A DNA stretch of 64,000 bases, from assembly GCA_008360975.2 (NCBI GenBank), contig CM039182.1, forward strand, positions 145,766,656-145,830,655, read 5' to 3'. A program made the translations under genes and the position numbers. The stretch comes from Lichenostomus cassidix (taxonomy: Eukaryota > Chordata > Aves > Passeriformes > Meliphagidae). Below the pieces are notes generated by a model. The model did no database searches. It was given only the letters and a program-made list of their open reading frames with translations, and was not told where the DNA came from. This document shows positions 34,601 through 47,127 of this stretch, piece after piece (position 1 is the stretch's first letter; every line of letters begins with the position of its first letter).

Positions 34601-37495
34601 TGTTAATATTGCATAAGAGCCAATCCTTTTAAATCATCCATCTTGATCCATTTTACCCCAGTGTGTTACTGATAAATGTCAGAATCAGCTTGCTCTGAGT
34701 GGCTCTGTACTGAACTCGCTGCAAGAGCAAATGAATCCCATGAAAATCCTTGTAACTCAGTTAGAGAACAGTTAGCAACTGGCAATGCAGCATCCTCTGA
34801 GGAAAAGACAACATCACGAAAATATTACAAGACACAGGAGAATGTGGAAAAATCAAAGATGACAATAAACTGAGAAGAGGAAAAAAAAATATGCTTATGG
34901 CTGGTAGCAGCAATCTGAGGCCCATATTCTCTTTGAACTAATTAAGACTCTATATTTCATACAAGTAGAATTAGTACTAAATAGAAAGACAAATCAGCCA
35001 AGAAATCACTGATCTGTTTCATGTAATACATGCTGTTCTTGCTGCTTTATGCATGTATTTGCATGTGCACACGTATCTTTGTGTGAAAACACATATTTAT
35101 GTATATTACTTCCCAAGAAATCAATATAATGTCACGTTCTTGCTTAAACTTCTGCTTTATAATATGGATTCTTGGGGAGATTCATGGCCTGCTAATGTAG
35201 TGCAAATTGTCTTACAAGATTCTCAGCAGTGGTCAATATGTTTACTGTTTTAGAGAATAAGGCATTACCCTTGAGAGATATGGCTCATATCCTAAAGAAC
35301 AAAGAAATGTTTAGTGAACAGAAAGCAGGGAATACAAACAGAGCTTATGTTGAACATATTAATTTTAAATGATGTGGCCACATTCTTCATCACTTGCTCA
35401 GAGCAGATTTTGCTTGACATAGTAGAACTGCTTCTGATTTATGTCATGTGAATAATAGGAGAATCTGTGCTGCCGTTTAAATGTGCTTCATTGGAAAACA
35501 ATGAAAACAATTCCAAAGGCATGCATTGTTGAACAGCATAAGCAGTCCAACTGCACAAGCAAGATATCTGTATTGATCCAAACAAAGTCATTTTACTCTA
35601 ACTGGGAAGAAAATAGAAATAGAGAAAACCAAGATTGTATGGCTTGTCTGGACTTGGCTTAGCCTGAGCTGATTTTAGCTTCTTTCAGTTGTGACAATTG
35701 TCTAGCCATCAAGTAAGTGTCATCAAATTTGTTTAATCTTTAGTTTAGCTCTGTGTGGTGTACTGCCTATTGTTCATGGATAAGTAGTAAAACAACTACT
35801 CTTCACAGGCTGAGCTACCTTATGGCCCCAGAATAGAAATGTAGGGTTTAGATGAGGACAGGGACAAGAGGACACAAGTAGTAGGGCTTTACTCACAAAT
35901 TATGGTGGCCAGACACTGGTGACCAGAGGTGTAAACAAACACATAAATAAACAGGTGTAAGTCAGGTGGAAGAGGTTTCAGAGAAAGCAAGAAAACAGGA
36001 AAACAAGTCTACTGTTTTAGAAAGCAGTGAAGTACTGGGTGAATCACTGCAAGAATGAAAGAGAATATCCTTCTACAGTGGGACTGAAGGTGATAACCTT
36101 CAGAGACAAATGAACACGGCAGAGATGAGCATAACACCACAGAACAATGTATAGATCCTAGAAAGCTTTTGTCTATGTCTTAATTCTGATACTAACTAAA
36201 AGTGTTATCAAAATCAAAACTGGCCTGTAATAACTATTGTGTTTGATTATGTTACCTCAATGTTAATTGCAGTAACCAATTCTGCATTCTTAGATCTGTA
36301 TGTAAGGTGTATTTCTTTTGATCCAGGAATGTGACCATGGCAGACCCTCTCTGGAGATAGTGGCTGAATAAGGAAAGAGTAGAGGGCATGAGGAAACAGG
36401 GAATAACTCCTGCCCCTGTCACCTCACTTGTGAGCAGCCTGAAATTTACGAAATTCCTGGGCCAAACATGTTCAGTTTTTTTTTTTTTTTTAAATAACTA
36501 GTACTCCGTGAATTTTTCTAAACTCTTTCTGCAGTAATATGGTGTCTTCTGAAAATAGTTACCACTATTCAATTATGTATTTGGTTAAAAAGATTAAGAA
36601 AAAAACCCAAAAAACCTGTCTCAGTACTTCCTTCCTTTGAATGTTCTCTATGCCAGCATAACACAGTGTATCTTATACTGTACATTTTTAAAATAACCAT
36701 CTTCTGAGCTATGCTTGAAGGTTATAAACATGATATTAGTTATTATTTTGCAATTCATTAAGTGTTAATGAATGATACAGGAGAGATATTGATTCAGACT
36801 CTTTAGGACTCAATTTTTAAAACCTCCATAGAAATATTTAACTTTGCAAAGCCTTTATCCCCTTTGGTTTCTGCCAGGTAAAACCGTCTTCTTTTTCCTT
36901 AGGACTTCAGGAAGCGTAGTCTGTAGTCCAATTTAAAGATAAGAACAGGCCAACATGGTTTATACAGGCCATGTTACTACCTTGTGCCCTGGCAAATATA
37001 ACTCAACATGACACGGACTCTAGATTAAAAGTTAATGTCCTTATATAGTTTATATTAAACATTGTATGGAAATTCATCTCTTTTCATTGTTAAGGCAAAA
37101 AATGAAAGCTAGAAAGTCATTCCTCAAATTCATAGTTAGAACAGATTTCCAAATAGGTCCCTTCATCAAAACACTGAATATTAACACAGAAAAGACCTTT
37201 CATTATAAGGATGTTTTTGAGTCTGAACTGCCTTACTTTGGCAGTATGACAAAGACATCTCTAATAGCTTTGTTTTTATGACTGACATTCATCCCAGGTG
37301 AACTCAATTGATACCAAGGGATTTATATAACAGGTATAATAAATAGGTCTTGGCATTTCCAAATTAATTTTCTTGACCTGATAAAGAGACATAATCATAA
37401 TCTTGGGTCTTCTTGCAAGAAACTTCCCCCATTCCCATCAGCCTAGAAACAAATATTAGCAAAGTTTAGGCTGTCACTCACACTGGAGAAAAGTT
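31650..37495. other. AT-rich gene-poor stretch
   Basis: Short A or T runs occur (33594-33609, 36478-36492). No CR1, LTR or coding exon was recognised in almost 6 kb. Confidence 0.5.
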
Positions 37496-37499
37496 TGTG

Positions 37500-37737
37500 A
37501 TAGTTCATTTGGATATTAGGAAGATATTCTTTACTGTGAGTATGGGGAGGCCCTGGCACAGGCTGTCCAGAGAAGCTGTGGATACCCCATCCCTGGAAGT
37601 GCCCAAGACCAGTTTGGATGGGGCTTGGAACAACCTGGGGTAGTGGGAGGTGTCCCTGGTCATGGTCAGGGGGTTGAAAGGAGGTGATCTTTAAGGTCCC
37701 TTCCAACCCAAACCTCTCTGTTATTCTGTGATTCATC
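37500..37737 (+). mobile_element. CR1 LINE 3'-end fragment
   Basis: A well-preserved CR1 tail: 'ttggatattaggaagatatt', 'gaggccctggcacaggctgt', 'ccagagaagctgtggatacc', 'ccatccctggaagtgcccaa', 'gatctttaaggtcccttcca', 'acccaaacctctctgttatt' and 'ctgtgattcatc'. It is among the least diverged copies here. Confidence 0.92.
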
Positions 37738-37739
37738 TG

Positions 37740-40560
37740 AGTCCTTCCCTCTGTTCTCAGTGTGGACAGACTTCAGCCCTGAGTACTTGTTTATGTCTAC
37801 AGTGAATGGGTGAAAATAGTACTGCAGTATCAGTACTTTTAGAACATCTCAGGTTTCCTCCTTATTGGTATTTTTTACTCTTCAAATCAGTGTGTGAGTG
37901 ACAGCTTTCTACTGCAGTGGATTTGAGTTTATAGAAAGGATTTTTCCTGCTAGCAGGGATTTGCTAGCTCTAGTGACTTTGGCAAACAGAAACTTGTTGT
38001 TAAGGAGCATCAGAGCTCTCATTCAGAAATGCTTTTTGCAGCTGTGTATGTCTGACTGACATCCCCAGTACCTGTGTATCCATGGTCACAGATCACCATA
38101 GCTGAGTTTCTCTGCTCTACTGGTTTAATTACAAGGAAGAATTTGCTTATAAAACGAGTACTCAGGTTTTGCACCTTATTGACTTTGTTACATTACAGAG
38201 TCACACACCTGCAGTTAGTGTGTTGTCTGTCTTTTGCTACCTCTCTGTCTTTTTCTTCCACTCATCCTTACAGACTTTATTTATTTTATTAACTATGCCA
38301 TAGAAGATTGCACAGGATGTACCATTGTTGGCTGAAGATGACAGCTAAGAGCTCTGGACAGTCTAGAACCCCAAAATGACAGCTGGAAGACCAGCTGAAG
38401 CAGCAGGTGCTGCAAATTTGGAGCATCTCCTGAGCACTGAGGATAATCAGAGAGGATCTGAATAATCTCAGCCCATCCTGAGCCACAGAATGATGCTATT
38501 AAAAATAACTTAGCTCTTAATGTGGAGTAAAAGAGTGTAATGCAGAAATCTTTGTTTCAGTAGAAACCTGAGAAGATCCATATGATTCTGCACAGTGTTT
38601 ATTATTTTACCTGGCTGGACTTAGAAGCAGCCTAGTTGTGTTTGTTGTGAATGGTCCCAAATCCTCTCTATTGGCAGAGATGCAATACTACATAAATACA
38701 GCAAAGAAAAAATTGTGCTGCTTTTCATTCCCACACCTTTCTGGTTCAGATAAGTACCCAGCATTAACTGCTCCTTGTATAAACCCAGCAATGTTTCACA
38801 AGACAGAGCATCAGAAGGCTAAAATGCTGAGCACGGCATTTCTTCAAGAACATAATTCCCTTTTTCTTCCTGTCCCAATATGTGGTCAAAGGTTAATGAT
38901 CTTAAAATTGTTTCTGTTTTACTTGCCTTTACTTTTACTAAGAGCTTAGGAAAACAGAATGCTTGATATGAAACCACAGAAATGCAGAATTTAATCAACG
39001 CAGATTTTAGAGAACAATGATTTTAAGAACAAGACTTACAAATCATCATAGTCCCCATGTGATAAATGGTGATAGCAATTAAAGGTCTTTAGTAGTCAGT
39101 AGCAATGTCTGGAATTCCTGAGACAGCTCATGTCAGGAATGTGCTATCAGAAGCATCTGACACTGCTAATATGCATTGCCATTATCTCTTGAGTTTGGCT
39201 GGGCTGCTCCCTGAAAACGAAGAAAAAAGCCTGAAGATCCATTACGATTGTCTCAACCAAACTCTGCCCTGAACTAAAGAGATAATCAGCACTAAATTTC
39301 TTTGTGTCTCCATTTCGTGTTCCCTTCCTTCCTCTGCAAGAAAATTCAGCAGGATTTTTAGCCTACTAGAGTCCAGTGCAGTAAAGTTTGCGAAGAAAAG
39401 CTTTTCAGCAATTGTGTCCTTGCTGCTGTTTTTTGGTTAGGTTTGGAGGTTTTTCCCCATTCATTAGAAAATGCTGATTCATGCCAAGGAAAATTTTACA
39501 GGGAATGCTTTTTCTTGTTTGATTTTGGGAATTTCCCAAGATTGAAGATGAAATTGTGCACCAGAGAGCTTTCCCTTCATTGCTGAATAGCTCAAATCAC
39601 TATGGCACATACAAAGCCCAAATCCCTTGCTCATCCTTTCTCTCAGTCAAGGTCTGTTCAATGAAAGTGGAACATAAATATACCCATCAGAAGTTATTAC
39701 ATGAATAAGTGCAAAATTTTAATTTTTTAAATATTTTTTTACTCCTCTAGAATGAATCTCACTGGCAGGTTTGTTTTTTTGCTTGATGTTTACAGTAAGG
39801 GACTAGGCTGCATTCAGAATCACATGAAAACAAGTGCTTAAACTTAAGTCAGTTAATATACTGGATAAGAAAAGGGATATGTTGTTACTTATTCAGACTT
39901 AGAAGTTCACAAAGCTTACATTTTTGTTCTGAATTGCTAAGAGAGAGGGGTAAGTGGGAGAGATGCTAAGAAAAAAATAAGAACAAATACTAGAATAAAT
40001 GGCAAGTATAGAAACATCAAATGTTCTTTTAAACCTAAAAGAAATTCATCTGACTGTGAAAAAATTGAGGAAACACCTCTTCACAGCCTGGCTGGCAAGA
40101 ACAAGTAGTGAAACCTCAAAATTCTCAGTTGTTCAACTGAGACAAATCTAAGAGCTATGCAAAATTGTACCTTGAGTTCCACCCATGCAGTCTGACTGAC
40201 TTCACTGAGTGTGAACAAAGTTACTCTTAGACCTTACAGAGCTACAGAATTCTCACATGGACTTTATTTCCCACAGATTGTCCTCTGTTCCTTCACTCTT
40301 GCTGGGAACATTAAGACCATAACATAGAGGACTGAAATAGGAATACTTCAGTGTTCTGTTCTGTATTTTCAGTGCACAGAAAGAGGATTTGGGGCTCATA
40401 GGAAAGAAATATCTGATCTATACACCTCAGCTTTCAGCTAGCTCAAGTAATATAACTCCTGCCTCTCCCACTTGTCTCTGTTGGTAATTCAGGAGAAAAA
40501 AGATGAGCACAGTAAGCCAAAAATCTATGGAAATGTGGAAAAATGGATGTGAAAGGAAAA
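37740..40560. other. AT-rich gene-poor stretch
   Basis: No gene, repeat family or simple repeat stands out. Frames of up to 103 codons show no domain. Confidence 0.5.
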
Positions 40561-40564
40561 CTGT

Positions 40565-40738
40565 AGAGTCACAGAATGGTTTGTGTTGGAAGGGATCTCA
40601 AAGATGATTTAGTCACAAATCCCCTACCATGGGCAGGGACATCTTTCCCTAGATGAGGAGTCTCAGAGCCCCATCCAAGCTGACCTTGAACACTTTAAGG
40701 GATGGGGAGTCCACAACCACTCTGGGTATCAAAATACT
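40565..40738 (-). mobile_element. CR1 LINE fragment, minus orientation
   Basis: It begins with the inverted tail 'agtcacagaatggtttgtgt', continues 'tggaagggatctcaaagatg', 'ccctaccatgggcagggaca', 'gagccccatccaagctgacc' and 'agtccacaaccactctgggt'. About 170 bp, truncated. Confidence 0.9.
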
Positions 40739-41426
40739 GAGCCTTTGGAGCTTTGAAATATTTCTAGTCCAAATCTGCTACCAAAGTTAATGTACACTTG
40801 TGCAAGAATAGAGGAAATGCCATTTCGTTTTTATCCACTTCACTCATACTATTCTACTTTCATAATTTCTAATCTTCAGACTCTATTGGCATTAAAACTC
40901 CAGGCTATTTGGGAAACTTTGGAATGTATGAGTAGTTGCTACAGTATACTTACGAATTAAACTAATCCTTAGTGATAATAGTGCTTATCAAGAAAAAATC
41001 TGGATCTGAAACATTTATCTACTCTTCACCCCACTCTTCTGGTATTAGCATAGTAATCTGTCTTTCCAGCTAAAACAAAGCATTTGTAATACTACTTTGC
41101 AGCATGTTTCTGATGTCTTCTGCCCTTTTCTGTGTAATTCATGTTTGAAATGCAACAAAAGATTCTGGAGAACAAGAGAACTACACAAATCCTTTCTTAA
41201 ACCCTTCAATCTTTAGATTAAAAAAAAATCCCCGCATTAATGTTTGTAAACCCAATAATGGGACCAGGTCCAACCATTTATGGCCACATTTGCAATTCAG
41301 ATCTCTGTTAACATGAACATTAAAGAAAGGATTAGTTTCCAGCCCCAAAAGGCACAGTTTAGCAGCCAAATATGAGTTGATCATCAGATGTGCCAAAACA
41401 TAAAAATACAGGAGAGATCAAAACGG

Positions 41427-41879
41427 TCATTCCTGATGTCTTGTGTTTGAAACAAAGATTAAAACCATTTTAAATGCCTTGGCATTCTGAATGTTCCTGT
41501 AGGTTTTGCCAACTGCTCCTTCTGATCCTGTCTCATTGATGGTAAAAATTATGAAAGCCCAGCTTTGGCGTCTCTGTGCTGAGGGTAATTTGACAGCGTT
41601 AGTGGAGGTGAGCTGCCTCTCCCGTGCACTGACCCGGGGTAGCAGATCTGGCAGATAAACAAGTCTGTGACAAATAGCACTGACATCCCTGTCAAAAGAA
41701 AAGACATGACTCAGACCCACTATCTGCACACAGCCCAGCACTGGCTTTCGGTGACAAATGGTTTTAGTCTGACAGTGTGTTTCACTGCTTGAGCTTTCAT
41801 CTATCAAAACAGGACTCAGAAGGAGGGAGAGCAAGAGAAAGCCACACAGACAGGCAGACAGTCTGGACTGCCCACTCAA
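41427..41879 (-). other. 150-codon frame, possibly conserved sequence, not identified
   Basis: The minus-strand frame starts MSGQSRLSACLCGFLLLSLL, which looks like a signal peptide, and continues to a stop at 41427. Within it, an acceptor-like tcttttcttttgacag stands just before 41694. The following about 150 bases keep several CpGs and a balanced base composition, unlike the flanks. The rest of the frame has no recognised domain. It could be a conserved non-coding element, an exon entered at the internal acceptor, or a chance frame. I see no partner exons. Confidence 0.2.
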
Positions 41880-42344
41880 ACAGTACTTACAATTTTTTCC
41901 ACTCTTTTGGTACTCTTATAATTCTCTGCAAAATATTTGATTTCTCCTCCCTTTTTTTTTTTCCTAAAATTTAAATAATAAGCCAAGGAAAGTTTAATTT
42001 CATTGCTTGCAAATCCAAGCATTAGAATATATGTGATATTATAATGAAATCTCACTCCATAAAGGAGACTAAGTTTCACTCACCCACAGACAGAGTCTAA
42101 CAGCTAGTATTGGACTAATGTAAAATTTATTTCACTTCCAGACAGTTATCCACTCATGCTTTGAAGGCATCAGCAGGTAGAAAATAAACACCAGGCACTT
42201 CCTTCTTGATGTTCATCATCTCTCACCATTAGCAGCTTAGATCTGGATTTCTAGTTTTTATTTGTATGCATCCAACTTCCAGCCAGGAATTAATTTAAAG
42301 TTTTTCTACACTGAAATAAAAACAAACAAATGAAACACAAAAAC

Positions 42345-42445
42345 CAGTGGGCTGTTGTACTGTGTGTCCATGTCAGGATGTTGGCAGGGGGGCTCTGCAG
42401 GTTGGCTTCTGCCAGGAGAGGCTGTGAGCTGTTGACTGTGTCAAC
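42345..42445 (+). mobile_element. doubtful ERVL-type LTR fragment
   Basis: The run 'gttggcaggggggctctgca' followed by 'ggttggcttctgccaggaga' resembles the complement of the outer part of the LTR at 29471-30292 (its right end, around 30230-30270). The match is short and diverged. Confidence 0.28.
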
Positions 42446-43217
42446 CAGCATTCTCTCAACATCTTTTTCACAACACCTGTATTCTAGAAGGCTGTTTTTA
42501 CTCTCATTAATTCCATTCCTGTCTTCAATTGTTCTGTCTCTTAATTTAACATGAAAATTGAGCGATGCTTTTCCTTACTTTAACAGACTTATAATCACCA
42601 AGTCATCCTAATCTTTTTTATTGTTGTTGTTTTGACTACTGGAAAAATATTGGTTTTCTTCAGGGTTTTAAAATGTTCTATTACTATATCCTTTAATAAA
42701 TATATAATTCTATATCCAGAGATCTGCTAAAAAAAATCCCTAAGAAATTTTCACATGATTTTGAAGGCATTGTCTTTTAATGAAGATAGTTAATTCTTCA
42801 GTAGCAGTAATTCAAAATTACTTATTTTGCACCTGTGGTTCAATAACAGGTATTTTGGGTTTGGATTTTTTTTCCAAATACAGAATTAAAGTTCAGTGTT
42901 TTCTTAAAAAATATTTATAATACTGGTAGGCTTATTCTCAGAACTTATTTTTCATTTGTATAGTCTTTTTTATTTGAGCCATTAATTTTGCTTTTTGTGC
43001 ACAGCTTTTTGTATCAAATTTTACTCTTAATTACTTTGAATTTATCTCAATTGATATCTTTCTTTTTTATTAATTTTGATAGATATTGATTATCCACTAA
43101 GACAAGTTAAGAGTTAAACAAAAATTATCTTCTTTACAAATATTGAATTATTACTTCTCAAGCAAATAGTAAAATAATCTCAGAAGTTCTTTTCATAAGG
43201 CTCTATTTTTCAAAGAT

Positions 43218-43333
43218 CATACAATCATAGAACCATAGAATGGTCTGGGATGGAATTGACCTTAAAGATTATATGATTCCAACCCCCTGCCATGTACAGG
43301 CACACCTTCCACTAGACCAAGTTGCTCAGAGGT
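43218..43333 (-). mobile_element. CR1 LINE fragment, minus orientation
   Basis: Antisense CR1 tail: 'caatcatagaaccatagaat', 'ggtctgggatggaattgacc', 'ttaaagattatatgattcca', 'accccctgccatgtacaggc', 'ttccactagaccaagttgct'. About 115 bp. Confidence 0.92.
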
Positions 43334-44081
43334 ACTCAGATGCTATTGCTTCCTTTTATTTTTTTTTTCTTCTACTTTCCATTAAATTCTCCTTTGCTTG
43401 GAAACTGAGCTTGTCTGAAATGCCATATATAATTCATACAGACAAGCTAATCACTAGCTTGGAAGTTAGTGGTTTCCTAGGAAGTGGTGGTCAGGACCAT
43501 CTTACAATCAATGAAACAAAATAAAAGGGATTTGGACTATCTTTTATCTTTTATTAAATATAAGCAGGTCATAATCACCAGTCTCTAAGCAACAGACAGA
43601 TACTAATCCAGCAATTAATTCATCTTTATCCATATAATGAGGTCCAAAATAGGGCTGGCTTGTGTTAAACGTGACACCTCTAGTGAGGAAAAAAAGAAAA
43701 GAAGGACCCTCCTGCATGTACATGTATTCAAGGACTCTAATGACTAACTACTGTCTGTGTGAGACCTTTAATATATCTCTGAAATTGAAATTCTCCTTAG
43801 TAACACAGTTTTTCTTTCTATTACATACAGATATTAAAAAGCAAACCCTCTGTTCTCTGCCTTAAATAAGAATCTTGAATAGATTTTGTTTCCATTCTTT
43901 GCTATTTAGCCCTTTGGCCTTTTCACATTGAGATCTGTGGATCTATTGATGCTAAAACTGGTTCTGACATTGCTGATAGTGAGTGACACCATTTTTTATC
44001 CTCTTCACCCTTTCTTTTCCCTTGTTCAAACATTTCTGGTTTTGCTAAACTCATTATAAGTGGAGCTGGCAATTCCAGTCA

Positions 44082-44392
44082 TGTGAATTACCCCAACATC
44101 AACATTACAGTCGCTCCACTTACACCTTGTTGCTGTTGAGCCACTAACAGTGAAAAAAGACCTGGATTCTCAGTGTGGCATAAAAAAGAGCTTTTATTAT
44201 TTAATTCCAACTTATATAGACTTTTCAAAAGTCACTCAGATTGGTCAGTCAGAAACCTCCCCCTAGGCCTGATTGGCCAGGCCTCAACTGTCCAAATCTT
44301 GAGGCACTGTTTTTAATAACATCCAAACTTTATCTTTGTTTATAAAACACAGGAAAAAATTCTCATGGGAAAGACCTGTACTAGCCACAACA
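44082..44392 (-). mobile_element. retroviral LTR, minus orientation
   Basis: Read on the minus strand, the element begins TGTTGTGGCTAG at 44392. It carries two CCAAT boxes (44272-44276 and 44240-44244), a TATA box (44213-44218), and AATAAA (44193-44198) only about 15 bases beyond the TATA box. That is a compact arrangement like alpharetrovirus-type LTRs. It plausibly ends in CA at 44082. A 13-base purine run (minus gagaaaagagagg) abuts the TG start exactly where a polypurine tract belongs, so this is a 3' LTR with some internal sequence beyond it. The right boundary is firm; the left end is approximate. Confidence 0.65.
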
Positions 44393-44900
44393 CCTCTCTT
44401 TTCTCAAGAGGGGGAGAGCCAAGTCTAGTCCCCAGTTTTATATCAAAGCAACTAAGAGAAAAGGGGAAACTTTGTTCTGCTGTGTTTGTTACAGCTATTG
44501 AGTCTGCATCATATAGATTTTCACTTTTATGCAATTTTAATATAAATTCTATCTGTTCACACTTGACAATTCCAAGGACTTTCCAGTGAGACAAAGTTTC
44601 CGTATTTGTCTTTGTGCAAGATGTAGGGTATCCCATATACATAATTCATCCTCTATGGTGTTAAAAGGCTCTTGCCATCACTTGTTCATTGGTGTTATTG
44701 AATCATTATCAAAAGTTGACAACCAGCAGTGTTTAAAGAAACCCACCTTCAATGAAACTAGACTTTTACCATAATATGAAAAAGGAATTTTTAGCCCAAT
44801 GCACTCATAGCTTGCCATCAGCTCCATGAGGAGCTGCCCCATGGCCTGTTAAATGGCAATGACACCTTTGGTGAGCCAAAGATTGCACCCCAAGGAAATA
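44393..44900 (-). mobile_element. probable degraded retroviral internal sequence before the 3' LTR
   Basis: The polypurine tract at about 44393-44405 implies that proviral internal sequence extends to higher coordinates. A minus-strand frame of 100 codons (44340-44642) crosses the tract into the LTR, but I could not assign it to gag, pol or env. A matching 5' LTR is not seen to the right before the CR1 at 46045, so the provirus is truncated or heavily decayed. Confidence 0.4.
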
Positions 44901-45735
44901 GTCAGCATAAGACTTTTACATTTAGGTCACTACTTACACGTTACTATTTCTAATCACCAGGGATTGTTTTTTACACTTTTTTCTCCCCATTCTGCAGTGA
45001 TTCTGAAATTTCTTAACTGTACATTTTATTTATATATATATATATATGTTTTTTGTTGGTAGTATGTTATTTCTTGACAATACCACTGAAACTTACATAA
45101 GAATATACTGAGAAGATATTCATGTTGCCTACAATTTTGCTTGCTCAGTTAAGCTGCTAAGAGTATTCAGGTGGAAGACATCTGCCCTTCCCTGGATAGA
45201 GCTGTGACATAAGAAAATGCCATCATTCCTGACTGGTTATTACTGCTCAATAGGTCCAGGCTACATCCCTCCAACATCCACAGACTAGTTTATTTAAGTT
45301 ATCCCTAATTAATTGAAAAAATTACCAGTTCTGTTAAGACTAAAAAGCTATTGCAGCTAATCTAAGTCATTTTCCCTGAATTTAATCAGGTACCCCTCAT
45401 GAAAGATTTTGAAGGCTAAGTGACAGGATTGGTAGTATGAACAGGACAGTCAATGAAGCAGAAGTAAAAACAGTGATCTCTTTTAGCCTAACAGATTCTG
45501 AAGTGAGGGTCTGTCAGTGGTTTCCGTTACCAGCAAACAAGTTGCAAACGCTGCACAAAATCCCCACATACTGTACACTGGAAGTTTCAAACCACAACCT
45601 GGAAAAAACCAAAGAAGTAATGAGCCAAATTAACACAACTGCATGGTCCTTTGCTCCTGTTCATGAGAACAGATCCTTTTCAACACTTTCCTAATTTTCT
45701 TGTTTCTTAGACCCCTTAGCTAGACTTTAAACTTA

Positions 45736-45930
45736 CCTTGAAGGCTCATTAAGAGAGAGAAATGGTAGAAAGTCAAAACCAGGAGTCTCTGAAGTGTTCA
45801 GCTTTTCATCTGGTTCCATGTAGTGTTGAGCATTTGGCTTCAATGTGTGCTGCCACCATCTGAGATTCCAGATTTTTGCTTCAGTAGCACACTGCTGGTT
45901 CTGTGTTCTCTCCTGGATATTCTGGGCGCT
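45736..45930 (-). pseudogene. exon-like open stretch, minus strand, unassigned
   Basis: On the minus strand a frame stays open for about 65 codons and runs into an almost ideal splice donor (TTCAAG/gtaagt; junction at 45735-45736). The frame includes the segment MEPDEKLNTSETPGFDFLPF. No convincing acceptor with a pyrimidine tract is found upstream; the best candidate follows 'ggaatctcag'. It lies about 1.3 kb upstream, in the same orientation, of the retroviral LTR at 44082-44392. It may therefore belong to that provirus, to an unrecognised gene, or be chance. Confidence 0.2.
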
Positions 45931-45934
45931 TTAA

Positions 45935-45982
45935 TGTTTGTGGGTTTGGTTTTTTTTGTTGGTTTTTTTTTTTTTTTTGGCA
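45935..45982. repeat. T/G simple sequence with a long T run
   Basis: The text gtttgtgggtttggtttttt leads to a run of about 17 T. On the minus strand it is a poly-A-like run next to the exon-like stretch at 45736-45930, but nothing shows a retroposed tail. Confidence 0.8.
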
Positions 45983-46044
45983 TATTAACTGCTTAGGGGA
46001 AAATGGACTCTGGAAGGTGAAGCCACATATTGACTGAGTTTGAC

Positions 46045-46512
46045 GTTCATAAATCATGAAATCATTAAGGTAAGAAAAGACCTCAAAGATCATTGAGCCC
46101 AATTGTTAACCCAACACCACTGTGTTTACCCCTAAGCCAGGTCCCCAAGTGCCACAGTCACCCTCCTTTTGAACACTTCCAGACATGGTGACTCCATGGT
46201 GTCTGTTCCAATGCCTGGCCACTTTATCAGTGAAGAAATTTTCTGTAATACGGAGTATGAAACCTCCCCTGGCACACCTTGAGGCCATTTCCTGTTGTCC
46301 TGTCACTTGTTCCCTGGGAGAAGAGGCTGACCCCACCTGTCCACAATCTCCCTTCAGGGAGCTGAAAATAGAGATAAGGTCCCCACTGAGCGTCCTTTTC
46401 TCCAGGTTAAACAACCCCAGACCTCTCAGCTGCTCCTTACGAGAATTGTTCTCCCGACTCTTCACCAGCTCCATTGTCCTTCTTTGGACACTCAAAACTT
46501 CTGGGCTGGTAT
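46045..46512 (-). mobile_element. long CR1 LINE fragment, minus orientation
   Basis: Antisense CR1 over about 470 bp: 'aaatcatgaaatcattaagg', 'aagacctcaaagatcattga', 'cccaacaccactgtgtttac', 'ttccctgggagaagaggctg', 'ctttctccaggttaaacaac'-like text, 'cccagacctctcagctgctc' and 'tgtccttctttggacact'. It is the longest uninterrupted CR1 copy in the window. The 120- and 143-codon frames inside it are incidental. Confidence 0.92.
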
Positions 46513-47127
46513 CAGCATTCACAATGCATATTTCCAAAAAACATTAAAAAGAAAAAATTTAGTATGCTATCTCACTCTTTGTTAGGGTGAATGCAGCTTT
46601 ATTTAAACAATGTTAAAAATGTACCTTGATCTCAGCCCCACCAATGGGACTTTTTGTCAGTGCTGTTTTAAATTTTATTTTTCAGAGAAAGCAGCTTACT
46701 GAAATAAGCAAGAGCATGTGATGTGCAGTTCTAATAAAATACATCCCCATACAGAACTGCTCTACACGCCTCTTTAGAATATTAAACTACTTTTATTCTT
46801 CTATGTGCTATTTAAACTGACATGAAGATTTGTGGATACTCAAAGCCTGGAGACTATAAAAGAGCATTCATAGAGATGTAAGATAGGAGGGATTGTTTTG
46901 TTTGCTGTTTGTTTACTTCCTCAATTTAAAATATGTTTTTGAGCTAACTTGACCTCTATCACTTACTAGGTACATGAATTGCTTACTGATGTCTGAAAAT
47001 ACTTCAGTTCCATCTTAGCCACCTCATTTATGTGCAGAGATTTACCACTGCTCTCAGAAGTTCCTTGTTTTGTCAGGTTCTGATTTAAAACACACAGAAG
47101 TCTCTGAAATTGTTTCTTATGTGTAAT

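Noticed and set aside
36860..36930. Closely spaced donor (gccag/gtaaaa) and acceptor (ttttccttag)
   Set aside because: They would define an intron of about 40 bases, too short for normal vertebrate splicing.
46106..46547. 143-codon minus and 120-codon plus frames
   Set aside because: Both fall within the long CR1 fragment (46045-46512), mostly in its untranslated 3' region.
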